NCBI GenBank assembly: GCA_900542555.1
Contig: UQNU01000001.1
Location: forward strand, 1-64,000
DNA length: 64,000 nucleotides
Direction of reading: 5' to 3'
Origin: an uncultured Collinsella sp.
Lineage (GTDB): Bacteria > Actinomycetota > Coriobacteriia > Coriobacteriales > Coriobacteriaceae
This document shows, piece by piece, positions 7,855 through 16,043 of the stretch. The number at the start of each line of letters is the position of its first letter. Within the stretch, counting starts at the first letter, position 1. A program made the position numbers and the translations under genes. Under the pieces are notes generated by a model that did not search any database, was not told the origin of the DNA, and was given only the letters and a program-made list of their open reading frames with translations.

Positions 7855-9636
7855 ATGCTGCTTACGCAAACGACAACGCCCGAGGACGTCAAGGCTCTCG
7901 ACCGCGCCGAGCTTCCGCTGCTCTGCGGCGAGATTCGCCACGCCATCCTCGAAAGCTCCGCCGCTGTCGGCGGACACGTTGCCCCCAACCTGGGCGTCGT
8001 TGAGCTCACGGTCGCGCTCCATCGCGTGTTTAACTCCCCCACCGACAAAATTGTCTTTGACGTGTCGCACCAGACCTACGCCCACAAGGCGCTGACCGGG
8101 CGCGCGTACACCTATATCGACCCGGAGCGTTATGGTGAGGCTTCTGGCTTTGCCAATCCCGACGAGTCCGAGCACGACCTGTTTGCCATGGGGCATACCT
8201 CGACCTCGGTGAGCTTGGGCTGTGGCCTTGCCCACGCGCGCGACCTGGCGGGTGACACGTATAACGTCATTACCGTTATTGGCGACGGCTCGCTTTCGGG
8301 CGGCCTGGCGTTTGAGGGCTTTAACAATGCCGCCGAGCTCGACAGCAACTTGATCATCATCGTCAACGATAACGACCAGTCCATTGCCGAAAACCACGGT
8401 GGCCTCTATCGCAATCTGGCCGAGCTGCGCGCCAGCAACGGCACCTGTGAGCGCAACGTTTTCCGCGCGCTGGGGCTCGACTATCGCTACCTGGACGCCG
8501 GTAACGATGTCCAAGCGCTGGTCGATACGCTGCAGGAGCTGCGCGATATCGATCATCCCATCGTGCTGCATGTCTCCACCGCCAAGGGCAAGGGCTTTGA
8601 GCCAGCCCAGAGCGACCCCGAGCACTGGCATCATGTGGGGCCCTTCGATATGGCAACCGGCCGCAAACTTTGCCCGGGCCACCCGAGCGAGCCCGCACCG
8701 CGCACCTATGCCGATATTACGGGCGAGGCACTCAACGCCGCTATTGCGAACGACCCGCAGGTTGTCGCTATCACGGCTGCCACACCCTATATCATGGGCT
8801 TTACGCCCGAGCTTCGCGCCGCGGCAGACAAGCAGTTTGTCGACGTGGGCATTGCCGAAGAGCACGCCGTCACCTTTGCCACCGCGCTCGCCAGCGCCGG
8901 CGCCAAGCCAGTCTTTGGTGTGTACGGTACGTTTTTGCAGCGCGCCTACGACGAGCTGTGGCACGACCTGTGCCTCAACGACGCCCCCGCAACCATTTTG
9001 GTGTTTGGTGCGTCAATCTATGGCACCACGTCCGAGACGCATCTTTCGTTCTTTGATATTTCCATGCTGGGCGGACTTCCCAACATGCGCTACCTGGCAC
9101 CGGTCTGCATGGAAGAATACCTATCCATGCTGAGCTGGTCACTCGACCACCGCGAGCATCCCGTGGCGATCCGCGTACCGGGCATCGGCCTGGTAAGCCG
9201 CCCCGATCTGGCGCCCGCCGAGGGCGCCGATTATGGCGTCGTGCGCTACGACGTCGTGCGTCAGGGCCGCGATGTTGCTGTGCTTGCGCTTGGCGATTTC
9301 TTTGAGCTGGGCGAGCGCGTGGCAAACCGCTTGGCTGCCGAGTACGGTATCGAGGCCACGCTCGTCAACCCGCGCTTTGCAACCGAGCTCGACCGCGAGT
9401 TCCTCGACAGCCTTGCCGCCGAGCATCGCGTTGTCGTCACCCTCGAGGACGGCATCTTGGACGGCGGCTGGGGCGAGCGCGTCGCGTGCTACTTGGCCTG
9501 CACGCCAGTGCGCACGCGTACCTTCGGCATCGCCAAGGGCTTCCCCGACCGCTACGACCCCAACGAGCTGCTCGCGCAGAACGGCATGACGGTCGAGAAC
9601 ATGGCCGCCGAAGCCGTAAGGCTACTCAACGAGTAA
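7855..9636 (+). CDS. dxs: 1-deoxy-D-xylulose-5-phosphate synthase
   Basis: A thiamine-diphosphate enzyme that condenses pyruvate with glyceraldehyde 3-phosphate in the first step of the MEP isoprenoid route. It has 593 residues, slightly short against the usual ~620. Visible features are GGHVAPNLGVVELTVALH (catalytic His41), DVSHQTYAHK, the TPP/Mg motif GDGSLSGG (143-150) with Asn171-173 following, and the general-base Glu in VGIAEEHAVTFA (~331-342). The transketolase C-terminal domain is complete. A strong terminator follows directly. The short length and Ala-Pro in place of the usual Ala-Ser-Ser after GGH mark it as a divergent Dxs. Confidence 0.85.
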   Translation: MLLTQTTTPEDVKALDRAELPLLCGEIRHAILESSAAVGGHVAPNLGVVELTVALHRVFNSPTDKIVFDVSHQTYAHKALTGRAYTYIDPERYGEASGFANPDESEHDLFAMGHTSTSVSLGCGLAHARDLAGDTYNVITVIGDGSLSGGLAFEGFNNAAELDSNLIIIVNDNDQSIAENHGGLYRNLAELRASNGTCERNVFRALGLDYRYLDAGNDVQALVDTLQELRDIDHPIVLHVSTAKGKGFEPAQSDPEHWHHVGPFDMATGRKLCPGHPSEPAPRTYADITGEALNAAIANDPQVVAITAATPYIMGFTPELRAAADKQFVDVGIAEEHAVTFATALASAGAKPVFGVYGTFLQRAYDELWHDLCLNDAPATILVFGASIYGTTSETHLSFFDISMLGGLPNMRYLAPVCMEEYLSMLSWSLDHREHPVAIRVPGIGLVSRPDLAPAEGADYGVVRYDVVRQGRDVAVLALGDFFELGERVANRLAAEYGIEATLVNPRFATELDREFLDSLAAEHRVVVTLEDGILDGGWGERVACYLACTPVRTRTFGIAKGFPDRYDPNELLAQNGMTVENMAAEAVRLLNE

Positions 9637-9637
9637 G

Positions 9638-9676
9638 AAAAACCTCCGCAAGGAAAGCACCCCTGCGGAGGTTTTT
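9638..9676 (+). terminator. Rho-independent terminator after dxs
   Basis: A 13-bp perfect stem (AAAAACCTCCGCA with TGCGGAGGTTTTT) closes a 13-base loop two bases after the dxs stop. Its symmetric A/T ends let it also terminate the opposing alcohol dehydrogenase gene. Confidence 0.92.
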
Positions 9677-9765
9677 GCTTTCGCGACGCGATTATCTCAA
9701 TCTTTAACATCTAGAACCCATTTCCTCGTCTACCTGTTACAGATTGAGACAAAGCAGCAAGGCAA

Positions 9766-10968
9766 TTATCGATAGCTTCGCTTGAGAATTTCTACGACGT
9801 CGGGGTCGGTCAGCGTCACGGGGTCGTGGCTAAACAGAACGCCGTTGGTCGTCAGGGCATTGTGCGCGATGGCCGGCAACTCTTCGACCGTAATCCCCCA
9901 CTCGCTCATGGCAAGGTCGGCCACATGGCAGACCTCCATCAGGCGCGTGAGCTCAATCACAAAATCTTGCGGATCATCTGCGGCGGCATTGCCCATCAGG
10001 CGTGCCATGTCGATATAGCGCTCGGGTGCGGCACCGTGATCGATCATCCACGTGTGATAGGCGCGGGCGATCATAATGAGGCCGGCACCGTGCGGCAAGT
10101 CGTGATGATGCGCGCTCATGCCATGTTCAAGGCCATGCGAGCCCGTGGTGCCCGAGGCATCCATGGCGTAACCGCCGAGCGTGTTGGCAAACGCGAGGCT
10201 CGAGCGTGCCTCCAGGTCATCACCATTATTGACGCACGTAGGCAGTGCCGCGGCGGCACGGCGGATGCCTTCGCGGCAAACCATGTCACCCATGGGCGTG
10301 TTGGTATTTGAGATGTAGCACTCAACGCAATGGAACAGGGCGTCGAATCCCTGATAGGCGGTCAGACGTGCCGGAACGCTCACCATGAGCTTGGGATCAA
10401 CGATCGAAAGCACCGGAAACAGGCGCGGATCGCCCAGGCGAAGTTTCTCGTCATTGTCCTCGCAGGACAGGACACCGCCCGCATCGACCTCGGAGCCGGT
10501 ACCCGCCGTGGTTGTCACGCAAACAAGCGGCAGCGGATCGTTGGGGATCGGCAGGCCGAGCGCAGTGCCGCCATTCACAAAGTCCCAAATGTCACCGGGG
10601 CATTCGTTACCCTCGGCATCGGCATGCGGGTTGGTCGCCACCGCGCAGATGCCCTTGCTGCCGTCCATGACCGAGCCGCCGCCGAGCGCCAGGACAAAGT
10701 CGCAGCCATGGGTACGCGCCACCCAGCCACCCGCGTTGACGGTATCGCGCAGCGGGTTAGGCTCAATGCGATCGAACAGCTCGTGCGCCACGCCGGCGCG
10801 TTCGAGCTCAGCCTCCACGCGCCTTAAGTATCCAAAGCGCTTGACCGAGTTGCCGCCGGTCGTAACGATGAGCGCTTTGGTGCCGGGCAGCTTCTGCGCA
10901 CCCAATTCGCTCAACTTGCCCGCACCAAACAACACCTTGGTCGGTGCGAAAAACGAATAACCGTTCAT
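9766..10968 (-). CDS. Iron-containing alcohol dehydrogenase
   Basis: A 400-residue NAD(P)H-dependent group III alcohol dehydrogenase, closest in pattern to butanol-dehydrogenase/YqhD-type enzymes that dispose of reducing power as alcohols. The dinucleotide-binding loop is ALGGGSVMDGSKG (about 94-106). TTTAGTGSEVD follows, and the metal ligands lie in GFDALFHCVECY, HGLEHGMSAHHHDLPHG and the His-rich loop. ATG 10968 has AAGGAGATCGCG upstream. It is transcribed alone, divergent from the amino-acid importer. It fits a mixed-acid fermenter; the aldehyde substrate is unknown. Confidence 0.9.
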   Translation of the reverse strand: MNGYSFFAPTKVLFGAGKLSELGAQKLPGTKALIVTTGGNSVKRFGYLRRVEAELERAGVAHELFDRIEPNPLRDTVNAGGWVARTHGCDFVLALGGGSVMDGSKGICAVATNPHADAEGNECPGDIWDFVNGGTALGLPIPNDPLPLVCVTTTAGTGSEVDAGGVLSCEDNDEKLRLGDPRLFPVLSIVDPKLMVSVPARLTAYQGFDALFHCVECYISNTNTPMGDMVCREGIRRAAAALPTCVNNGDDLEARSSLAFANTLGGYAMDASGTTGSHGLEHGMSAHHHDLPHGAGLIMIARAYHTWMIDHGAAPERYIDMARLMGNAAADDPQDFVIELTRLMEVCHVADLAMSEWGITVEELPAIAHNALTTNGVLFSHDPVTLTDPDVVEILKRSYR

Positions 10969-11082
10969 ACGCGATCTCCTTACTTATATATGCGTCGCGT
11001 TGCCGCCATTATAGCGACCGCTGCGAGCGATCATGCCGTCGGCAAAACGCTATCTCAGCCGTAATAATCGACGTTTGCCCAG

Positions 11083-11121
11083 ATAAAACCCGCCAAAATA
11101 AACCTATCCTTTTTGGTAGGT
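11083..11121. repeat. R1 interspersed repeat, copy 1
   Basis: ATAAAACCCGCCAAAATA followed by AACCTATCC and TTTTTGGTAGGT. The ends are complementary (ACCCGCCAAAA against TTTTTGGTAGGT, imperfect). It lies in the divergent spacer between the alcohol dehydrogenase and the importer. Four other copies are at 21055, 22292, 29084 and 57703. Confidence 0.8.
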
Positions 11122-11163
11122 AGAATAACCCATAAGGTAAGTATGTTTCTGAGTTATTTCGTG

Positions 11164-11193
11164 TTGACCCATTTGAGCGCGATAGGGTATAAC
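11164..11193 (+). promoter_or_regulatory. Sigma-70-type promoter of the amino-acid importer
   Basis: A -35 of TTGACC (11164-11169) and a -10 of TATAAC (11188-11193) are separated by 18 bases, 43 bases upstream of the lipoprotein start codon. Confidence 0.6.
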
Positions 11194-11236
11194 TCTACTC
11201 AACCGCTAGGGATTTTATTGAGAAAGGTGTTCTACC

Positions 11237-12232
11237 ATGAGCAAGAACCTCTCCCAGCAGGTCGTTCTCGACCGCCGCGGCTTCGTTGCCGCCACCTTCG
11301 CAACCGTCGCCGGCCTTGGTCTTGCCGGCTGCTCCGACACCAGCGTCGAGGCCGACAAGGGTTCCGCCGCCGGTTCCTCCAAGAGCTCCGAGGATACCGA
11401 GGCTTCCACCACGCTCGACGCTAAGGCATTCGACAAGCTCGTCGACAACGGCCCCAAGGCCGATGACGATGCCATCGCCGCCAGCACCTGGGCCACGGCC
11501 GTCAAGGACGCCGGTGTCTTTAAGATTGGCGGCGTTCAGACCTCTACGCTCTTCTCCCTCCTCAACGAGAAAGACGGTCAGACCCGTGGCTTTGACGCCG
11601 GCATCGCACAGCTCCTGTCCAACTACATTCTGGGCGAGAACAAGGTCGAGATCACCCAGGTGACCTCGGACACGCGCGAGTCCGTCCTGCAGAACGGCCA
11701 GGTCGACGCTGTCTTTGCCACCTACACCATCACTGACGAACGCAAGAAGCTCGTCTCCTTCGCCGGCCCCTACTACTACACCCAGCAGGCCATCCTGGTG
11801 CTCGCCGATAACGACGACATCAAGAGCGTCGACGACCTGGCCGACAAGAACGTCGCCGTCCAGTCCGGCTCCAACGGCCCCGCCATCCTGGAGGAGTTCG
11901 CCCCCAAGGCCAGCCAGCAGGAGTTCAAGACCGACGAGGAGGCCCGCCAGGCACTCCAGCAGGGCCGCGTTGACGTCTACGTCATCGATAACAACATGCA
12001 GCAGAGCGCCCTGGTCCGCGAGCCCGGTAAGTACAAGATCGCCGGCAAGCCCTTCGGCAGCAAGGAGCCCTATGGTATCGGTCTGCCGCTCGATTCCGAC
12101 GGCGTCGCCTTTGTCAACGACTTCCTTAAGAAGATCGAGGACGACGGCACCTGGACTGAACTGTGGCAGATCTGCATCGGCGACCGTACGGGCGACACCA
12201 ATGTTCCCGAGCTGCCCGAGATCGGCGCCTAG
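11237..12232 (+). CDS. Polar amino-acid ABC transporter, substrate-binding lipoprotein
   Basis: A 331-residue extracytoplasmic binding protein that delivers an amino acid to the two permeases encoded next. The signal peptide has a twin-Arg pair (DRRGF, residues 12-16) and a lipobox LAGC with Cys32, so it is probably a Tat-exported lipoprotein. A Ser/Gly/Glu linker follows. The bacterial extracellular solute-binding family 3 domain covers about residues 85-320 (GFDAGIAQLLS, VDAVFATYTITDERKKLVSFAGPYY). The following gene order suggests a glutamate/glutamine-type (GluBCDA-like) system. A hairpin downstream probably makes this the most abundant product. Confidence 0.9.
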   Translation: MSKNLSQQVVLDRRGFVAATFATVAGLGLAGCSDTSVEADKGSAAGSSKSSEDTEASTTLDAKAFDKLVDNGPKADDDAIAASTWATAVKDAGVFKIGGVQTSTLFSLLNEKDGQTRGFDAGIAQLLSNYILGENKVEITQVTSDTRESVLQNGQVDAVFATYTITDERKKLVSFAGPYYYTQQAILVLADNDDIKSVDDLADKNVAVQSGSNGPAILEEFAPKASQQEFKTDEEARQALQQGRVDVYVIDNNMQQSALVREPGKYKIAGKPFGSKEPYGIGLPLDSDGVAFVNDFLKKIEDDGTWTELWQICIGDRTGDTNVPELPEIGA

Positions 12233-12320
12233 GCAGCGAGCCTGGTAACGGCCGCAACGAAACCATACGGAAACGCACGATGCGCTTTATTGCGGTAAAC
12301 TGTTTCCTCACTGAGTTGTC

Positions 12321-12351
12321 GGGGCTTCCGTACACACGGGAGCCCCTTTCC
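12321..12351 (+). terminator. Intra-operon hairpin after binding-protein gene
   Basis: GGGGCTTCCG pairs with CGGGAGCCCC around TACACA, followed by TTTCC. It sits in the 138-base gap between the binding protein and the permeases, where partial terminators commonly raise the lipoprotein-to-permease ratio. Confidence 0.65.
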
Positions 12352-12370
12352 TTACCGGCGGGAGGTCCGC

Positions 12371-13030
12371 ATGAGTCTCTCCGAACTCTGGTCGCTCTAT
12401 GGCCAGAACTATATCGACGCGCTGCTAGCAACCTGGGGCATGACGCTTGAGTCGTTTGCCATCGCCATGGTGCTGGCCGTCGCCGTCACCGTGATGCGCG
12501 TGTCGCCGCTCAAGCCGCTGCGCGTCTTTGGCGACCTGTATGTCCAGGTCTTCCGTAACATCCCCGGCATCGCGCTGCTCATCATCGTCGTCTATGCGCT
12601 GCCGCCGCTCAAGGTCGTTCTGCCCTACCGCACCTGCGTTATCGTCGCCACGGTCCTTTTGGGCTCGGCCTTTGGCTCCGAGAACTTTATGAGCGGCATC
12701 AACACCGTCGGCGTCGGCCAGGTGGAAGCCGCCCGCTCGCTGGGGATGAGCTTCAGCCTTATCCTCGCCAAGATCGTGATTCCGCAGGCGCTGCGTTCGA
12801 GCGTGCTGCCCATGACCAACCTCTTTATCGCCGTCATGCTCACCACCGCGCTCGGCAGCCAGGTGCCGCTTAAGCCGCAAGAGCTCACCGGCGTGGTGAG
12901 CTACATCAACACGCGCTCACTTGGCGGCGTCGCCGCGTTCTTTATCTCGGCGCTCGGCTACCTGGGCACGGCCTTTGTGGTGAGCCACATTGGCAACTAT
13001 ATCGATAAGAAGGTGAGGATCCTCCGATGA
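12371..13030 (+). CDS. Amino-acid ABC transporter permease (first)
   Basis: A 219-residue inner-membrane permease of the HisMQ type. It has about five hydrophobic segments, the family start (LLATWGMTLESFAIAMVLA) and the ATPase-contact EAA loop QVEAARSLGMSFSLILAKIVIPQALR (about residues 116-141). GGCGGGAGG precedes the ATG. Its stop overlaps the next start by four bases (ATGA), so the two permeases are translationally coupled, consistent with a heterodimeric pore. Confidence 0.93.
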   Translation: MSLSELWSLYGQNYIDALLATWGMTLESFAIAMVLAVAVTVMRVSPLKPLRVFGDLYVQVFRNIPGIALLIIVVYALPPLKVVLPYRTCVIVATVLLGSAFGSENFMSGINTVGVGQVEAARSLGMSFSLILAKIVIPQALRSSVLPMTNLFIAVMLTTALGSQVPLKPQELTGVVSYINTRSLGGVAAFFISALGYLGTAFVVSHIGNYIDKKVRILR

Positions 13031-13860
13031 GCAAGCATTCCTCCCCTGCGCTTACCATGCGTGATGCGCTCTACGAGGCTCCCGGCCCCAAGATGCGCGT
13101 CAAGATTCGCATCGGCACCGCCATCTCATTGGTTGCCGTGGCAGCGCTCATCACCTTGGTACTGCAGCGCTTTTATGTGACCGGTCAGCTTTCGGTCCAC
13201 TACTGGTACTTCTTTACGCACCTCACCACCTGGAAGTTCCTGCTCGCCGGCTTTGAGGGCACCGTCAAGGTCGCACTGACCGCGGGCGCCATTGCGCTGG
13301 TGCTGGGCCTCGCCCTCATGCTCGGCCGCACCAGCGACATTAAGCCGCTGCAGCTGGTCTGCCGCGTGCTTACCGACTTCTTCCGCGGCGTGCCGAGCCT
13401 GCTGTTCATCTACTTCTTCTTTTTGGTGCTACCGCAGTACAAGATCTCGCTGCCGTCGTTTTGGATGCTCACGCTTCCCGTCGCGCTCGCCGCAGCCGGC
13501 GTGCTGGCCGAGATTTTCCGCGCCGGCGTCAATGCCGTGCCGCGCGGTCAGGTCGAGGCAGCCCAAGCGCTCGGTCTCTCCAAGGCCAAAATCACCTTTA
13601 AAATCGTGTTGCCGCAGGCTATTCGGTTTATCATTCCGTCCTTGATTTCGCAGCTTGTGGTCGTAGTCAAGGACACCACCGTTGCCTACGTGGTGAGCTA
13701 CCCCGACCTCATGCAAAATGCCCGCGTGCTCATTACCAACTACGACGCCCTCGTATCGGTCTACCTGGTGATCGCGGTCATCTACATCCTCATCAACGTC
13801 GCGATTAACAAGGCCGCTGTCTACGTTTCGCACAAGACCGGCGCGACCATCATCCGCTAA
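13027..13860 (+). CDS. Amino-acid ABC transporter permease (second)
   Basis: A 277-residue HisMQ-type permease with an extra N-terminal soluble segment of about 35 residues before the first membrane helix. The EAA loop is QVEAAQALGLSKAKITFKIVLPQAIR (about 176-201). The ATG overlaps the stop of the first permease. The longer form in second position resembles GluD of actinobacterial glutamate importers. The ATPase gene follows after 36 bases. Confidence 0.93.
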   Translation: MSKHSSPALTMRDALYEAPGPKMRVKIRIGTAISLVAVAALITLVLQRFYVTGQLSVHYWYFFTHLTTWKFLLAGFEGTVKVALTAGAIALVLGLALMLGRTSDIKPLQLVCRVLTDFFRGVPSLLFIYFFFLVLPQYKISLPSFWMLTLPVALAAAGVLAEIFRAGVNAVPRGQVEAAQALGLSKAKITFKIVLPQAIRFIIPSLISQLVVVVKDTTVAYVVSYPDLMQNARVLITNYDALVSVYLVIAVIYILINVAINKAAVYVSHKTGATIIR

Positions 13861-13896
13861 CGCTTTACCATTTCGAGTCATAAGGAGCCGAGCACC

Positions 13897-14661
13897 ATGG
13901 CACAGAGCACCTCTTCCACCGGCAATCAGCCGCTGATCGAGCTCAGGCACGTCGATAAGCACTACGGCGATCTGCACGTTCTCAACGACATCAATCTCTC
14001 GGTCGACCGCGGCGAGGTCGTCGTTGTGATCGGACCCTCGGGCTCGGGCAAGTCGACCATGTGCCGAACCATCAACCGCCTGGAAACCATCGACTCGGGC
14101 GAAATCCTCATCGAGGGCGAGCCCCTGCCGCAGGAGGGCAAGGATCTTGCCCGCATGCGTGCCGAGCTGGGCATGGTATTTCAGCAGTTCAACCTGTTTG
14201 CACATATGACCGTACTGCAGAACGTCATGCTGGGACCGGTCGATGTGCTGGGCGTCTCCAAGGAGGAAGCTCGTGAGCGCGCCATGGACCTGCTGGGCCG
14301 CGTGGGCGTTGCCGAGCAGGCCGATAAGGTGCCCGCACAGCTCTCGGGCGGCCAGCAACAGCGTGTAGCCATCGCACGTTCGCTTGCCATGCAACCCAAG
14401 GCCATGCTTTTTGACGAGCCCACGAGCGCCCTTGACCCCGAAATGATCAACGAGGTGCTCGAGGTCATGGTCCGTCTGGCCCAGCAGGGCATGACGATGA
14501 TCGTCATCACGCACGAGATGAACTTCGCCCGCCGCGTGGCCGACCGCGTCGTGTTTATGGCCGACGGCCAGATCGTGGAAACCGGCACACCCGACGAGTT
14601 CTTCGACCACCCCCAGACCAAGCGCGCCCAGGACTTCCTCAACTCCATTAAGGGCCACTAG
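13897..14661 (+). CDS. Amino-acid ABC transporter ATP-binding protein
   Basis: A 254-residue ATPase that powers the importer. It has Walker A GPSGSGKST, a Q-loop in MVFQQFNLF, the signature LSGGQQQRVAIARSLA, Walker B MLFDEPTSALD and the switch His in VITHEM, all intact. It is preceded by AAGGAG and closes the four-gene unit binding protein, permease, permease, ATPase. Its family (GlnQ/GluA, polar amino-acid uptake) sets the substrate class but not the exact amino acid. Confidence 0.95.
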   Translation: MAQSTSSTGNQPLIELRHVDKHYGDLHVLNDINLSVDRGEVVVVIGPSGSGKSTMCRTINRLETIDSGEILIEGEPLPQEGKDLARMRAELGMVFQQFNLFAHMTVLQNVMLGPVDVLGVSKEEARERAMDLLGRVGVAEQADKVPAQLSGGQQQRVAIARSLAMQPKAMLFDEPTSALDPEMINEVLEVMVRLAQQGMTMIVITHEMNFARRVADRVVFMADGQIVETGTPDEFFDHPQTKRAQDFLNSIKGH

Positions 14662-14748
14662 CCCAATTGCCACGCGGGCAAATTCATCAGTAACGTTTGT
14701 CCCGCGCCACCCCTGTGCCATGTCCACCCGGATTCGAAAGCCGCACCC

Positions 14749-15558
14749 ATGATCGGAACCCGCACCTCATCGTCCTACACTCCGCACGTCGACGTCGATC
14801 CCGCTGACCGCCCGCTTATCCTGGTAGCACCACGCTGGGAAGAAGCGAAGCCCTATTTGAGCGAGACGCTCTCCCCCAACGAGGAGATTGCGAGCGTATT
14901 TGTCGACGCCATTCTTGCCGCCGGCGGTCTGCCGCTGCAGATGTCCATCACCGAGGACATTGAGGTCATCCGTCATTACATCGATATCGCCGACGGCATC
15001 GCCATTCCCGGCGGCCCCGATGTCAATCCCAAACGTTGGGGCGATGATCGACCCTACGACCCCACCCTCTGCTGCGAGATTCGCGACCGTTTTGAGTTTA
15101 AGCTGGTTAACGAGGTACTTCGCGCCAAGAAGCCGCTCTTTACCACCTGCCGAGGCACGCAGCTGCTCAATGTCGCCACCGGCGGCACCCTGTGCATGGA
15201 CGTGCCGAGCCTAGGCGCGCGCGAGGGCCGCACGCAGTGGCGCCATACCCACGTGCTCAACGACCCTGTGCATCCTGTCGAGGTCGTGCCGGGCTCGCTG
15301 CTGGAGCGCGCGGTTGGCGGGCACAGGCTGATCCAGACCAACTCCGCACATCACTGCTGCGTCGATCGTCTGGGTAAGAGCACGCGCTTGGTCGCCAAGG
15401 CAACCGACGGCGTTCCCGAGTGCATCGAAGTCGAAGGCCAGCCGTTCTGCCTGGGCGTGCAATGGCACCCTGAGTATACGTGGAAGACGCTCGAGACCGA
15501 CTTTAACCTGTGGAAGTCGTTTGTCGAGGCGGCGGCCAAGGTAAAGCAGACCCGCTAG
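14749..15558 (+). CDS. Gamma-glutamyl-gamma-aminobutyrate hydrolase-like peptidase (C26)
   Basis: A 269-residue class-I glutamine-amidotransferase-like hydrolase (PuuD/C26 family), which cleaves gamma-glutamyl amide bonds. The nucleophile is the Cys in FTTCRGTQLLNVATGG, and the catalytic His/Glu lie in GVQWHPEY near the C-terminus. IPGGPDVNPKRWGD supplies the oxyanion region. Its place just after a probable glutamate-type importer suggests use of gamma-glutamyl compounds, which is inference. A terminator follows. Confidence 0.85.
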   Translation: MIGTRTSSSYTPHVDVDPADRPLILVAPRWEEAKPYLSETLSPNEEIASVFVDAILAAGGLPLQMSITEDIEVIRHYIDIADGIAIPGGPDVNPKRWGDDRPYDPTLCCEIRDRFEFKLVNEVLRAKKPLFTTCRGTQLLNVATGGTLCMDVPSLGAREGRTQWRHTHVLNDPVHPVEVVPGSLLERAVGGHRLIQTNSAHHCCVDRLGKSTRLVAKATDGVPECIEVEGQPFCLGVQWHPEYTWKTLETDFNLWKSFVEAAAKVKQTR

Positions 15559-15579
15559 TTCGCGAACCGCATAACAGAT

Positions 15580-15622
15580 AAGGGCGCCCCGCCGGCCACA
15601 TGGTCCGACGGGGCGCCCTTTT
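15580..15622. terminator. Bidirectional terminator
   Basis: AAGGGCGCCCCG and CGGGGCGCCCTT pair perfectly over 12 bp, with a T-run on the plus strand. It separates the convergent peptidase and Hpt genes. Confidence 0.9.
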
Positions 15623-15663
15623 GCCTATACGCGACAGGCGCGCAGCCCAAGGCTCGCAAGCTC

Positions 15664-16020
15664 TTATTCGGCCGCTTCGCGCAGGGCCGACAACGTGGCC
15701 GCATATTGCTGCTGCAACGCATGCATTCCCTCGCGAGCGCCGTCAACGGCATCGGCGCCGCGCAGCGCCCCGGTCACCACGACCGCCGGCTCGTACAGAT
15801 TATCGAATCCCAGGTTCTGACTCACGCCCTTGAGCGTGTGCGCTGCCATAAACGCACCTTCGGCGTCTCCCGCCGCCATGGCGGCCTCCAGCTTGTCCAT
15901 GCTCTCGTCATCCAAAAACTTGAGGGCAAAGCGGGCAAGCATTTCCTCGCCCATCAGCCGAGCGCACGCGTCGTCATAATTGGCGCCGATCTTCTCATAC
16001 GCCTCACGCATGGAAATCAT
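15664..16020 (-). CDS. Hpt (histidine phosphotransfer) domain protein
   Basis: A 118-residue single-domain phosphotransfer protein. The phospho-accepting His61 lies in AHTLKGVSQNLGF, the canonical Hpt motif within a four-helix bundle. It starts 23 bases after the stop of the GGDEF-REC-HD-GYP gene, with AAAGGAG upstream, so the two are one operon. The Hpt probably passes phosphate to or from that protein's receiver domain. No hybrid kinase is nearby. Confidence 0.88.
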   Translation of the reverse strand: MISMREAYEKIGANYDDACARLMGEEMLARFALKFLDDESMDKLEAAMAAGDAEGAFMAAHTLKGVSQNLGFDNLYEPAVVVTGALRGADAVDGAREGMHALQQQYAATLSALREAAE

Positions 16021-16043
16021 GGATTAAAACTCCTTTGGTCAAA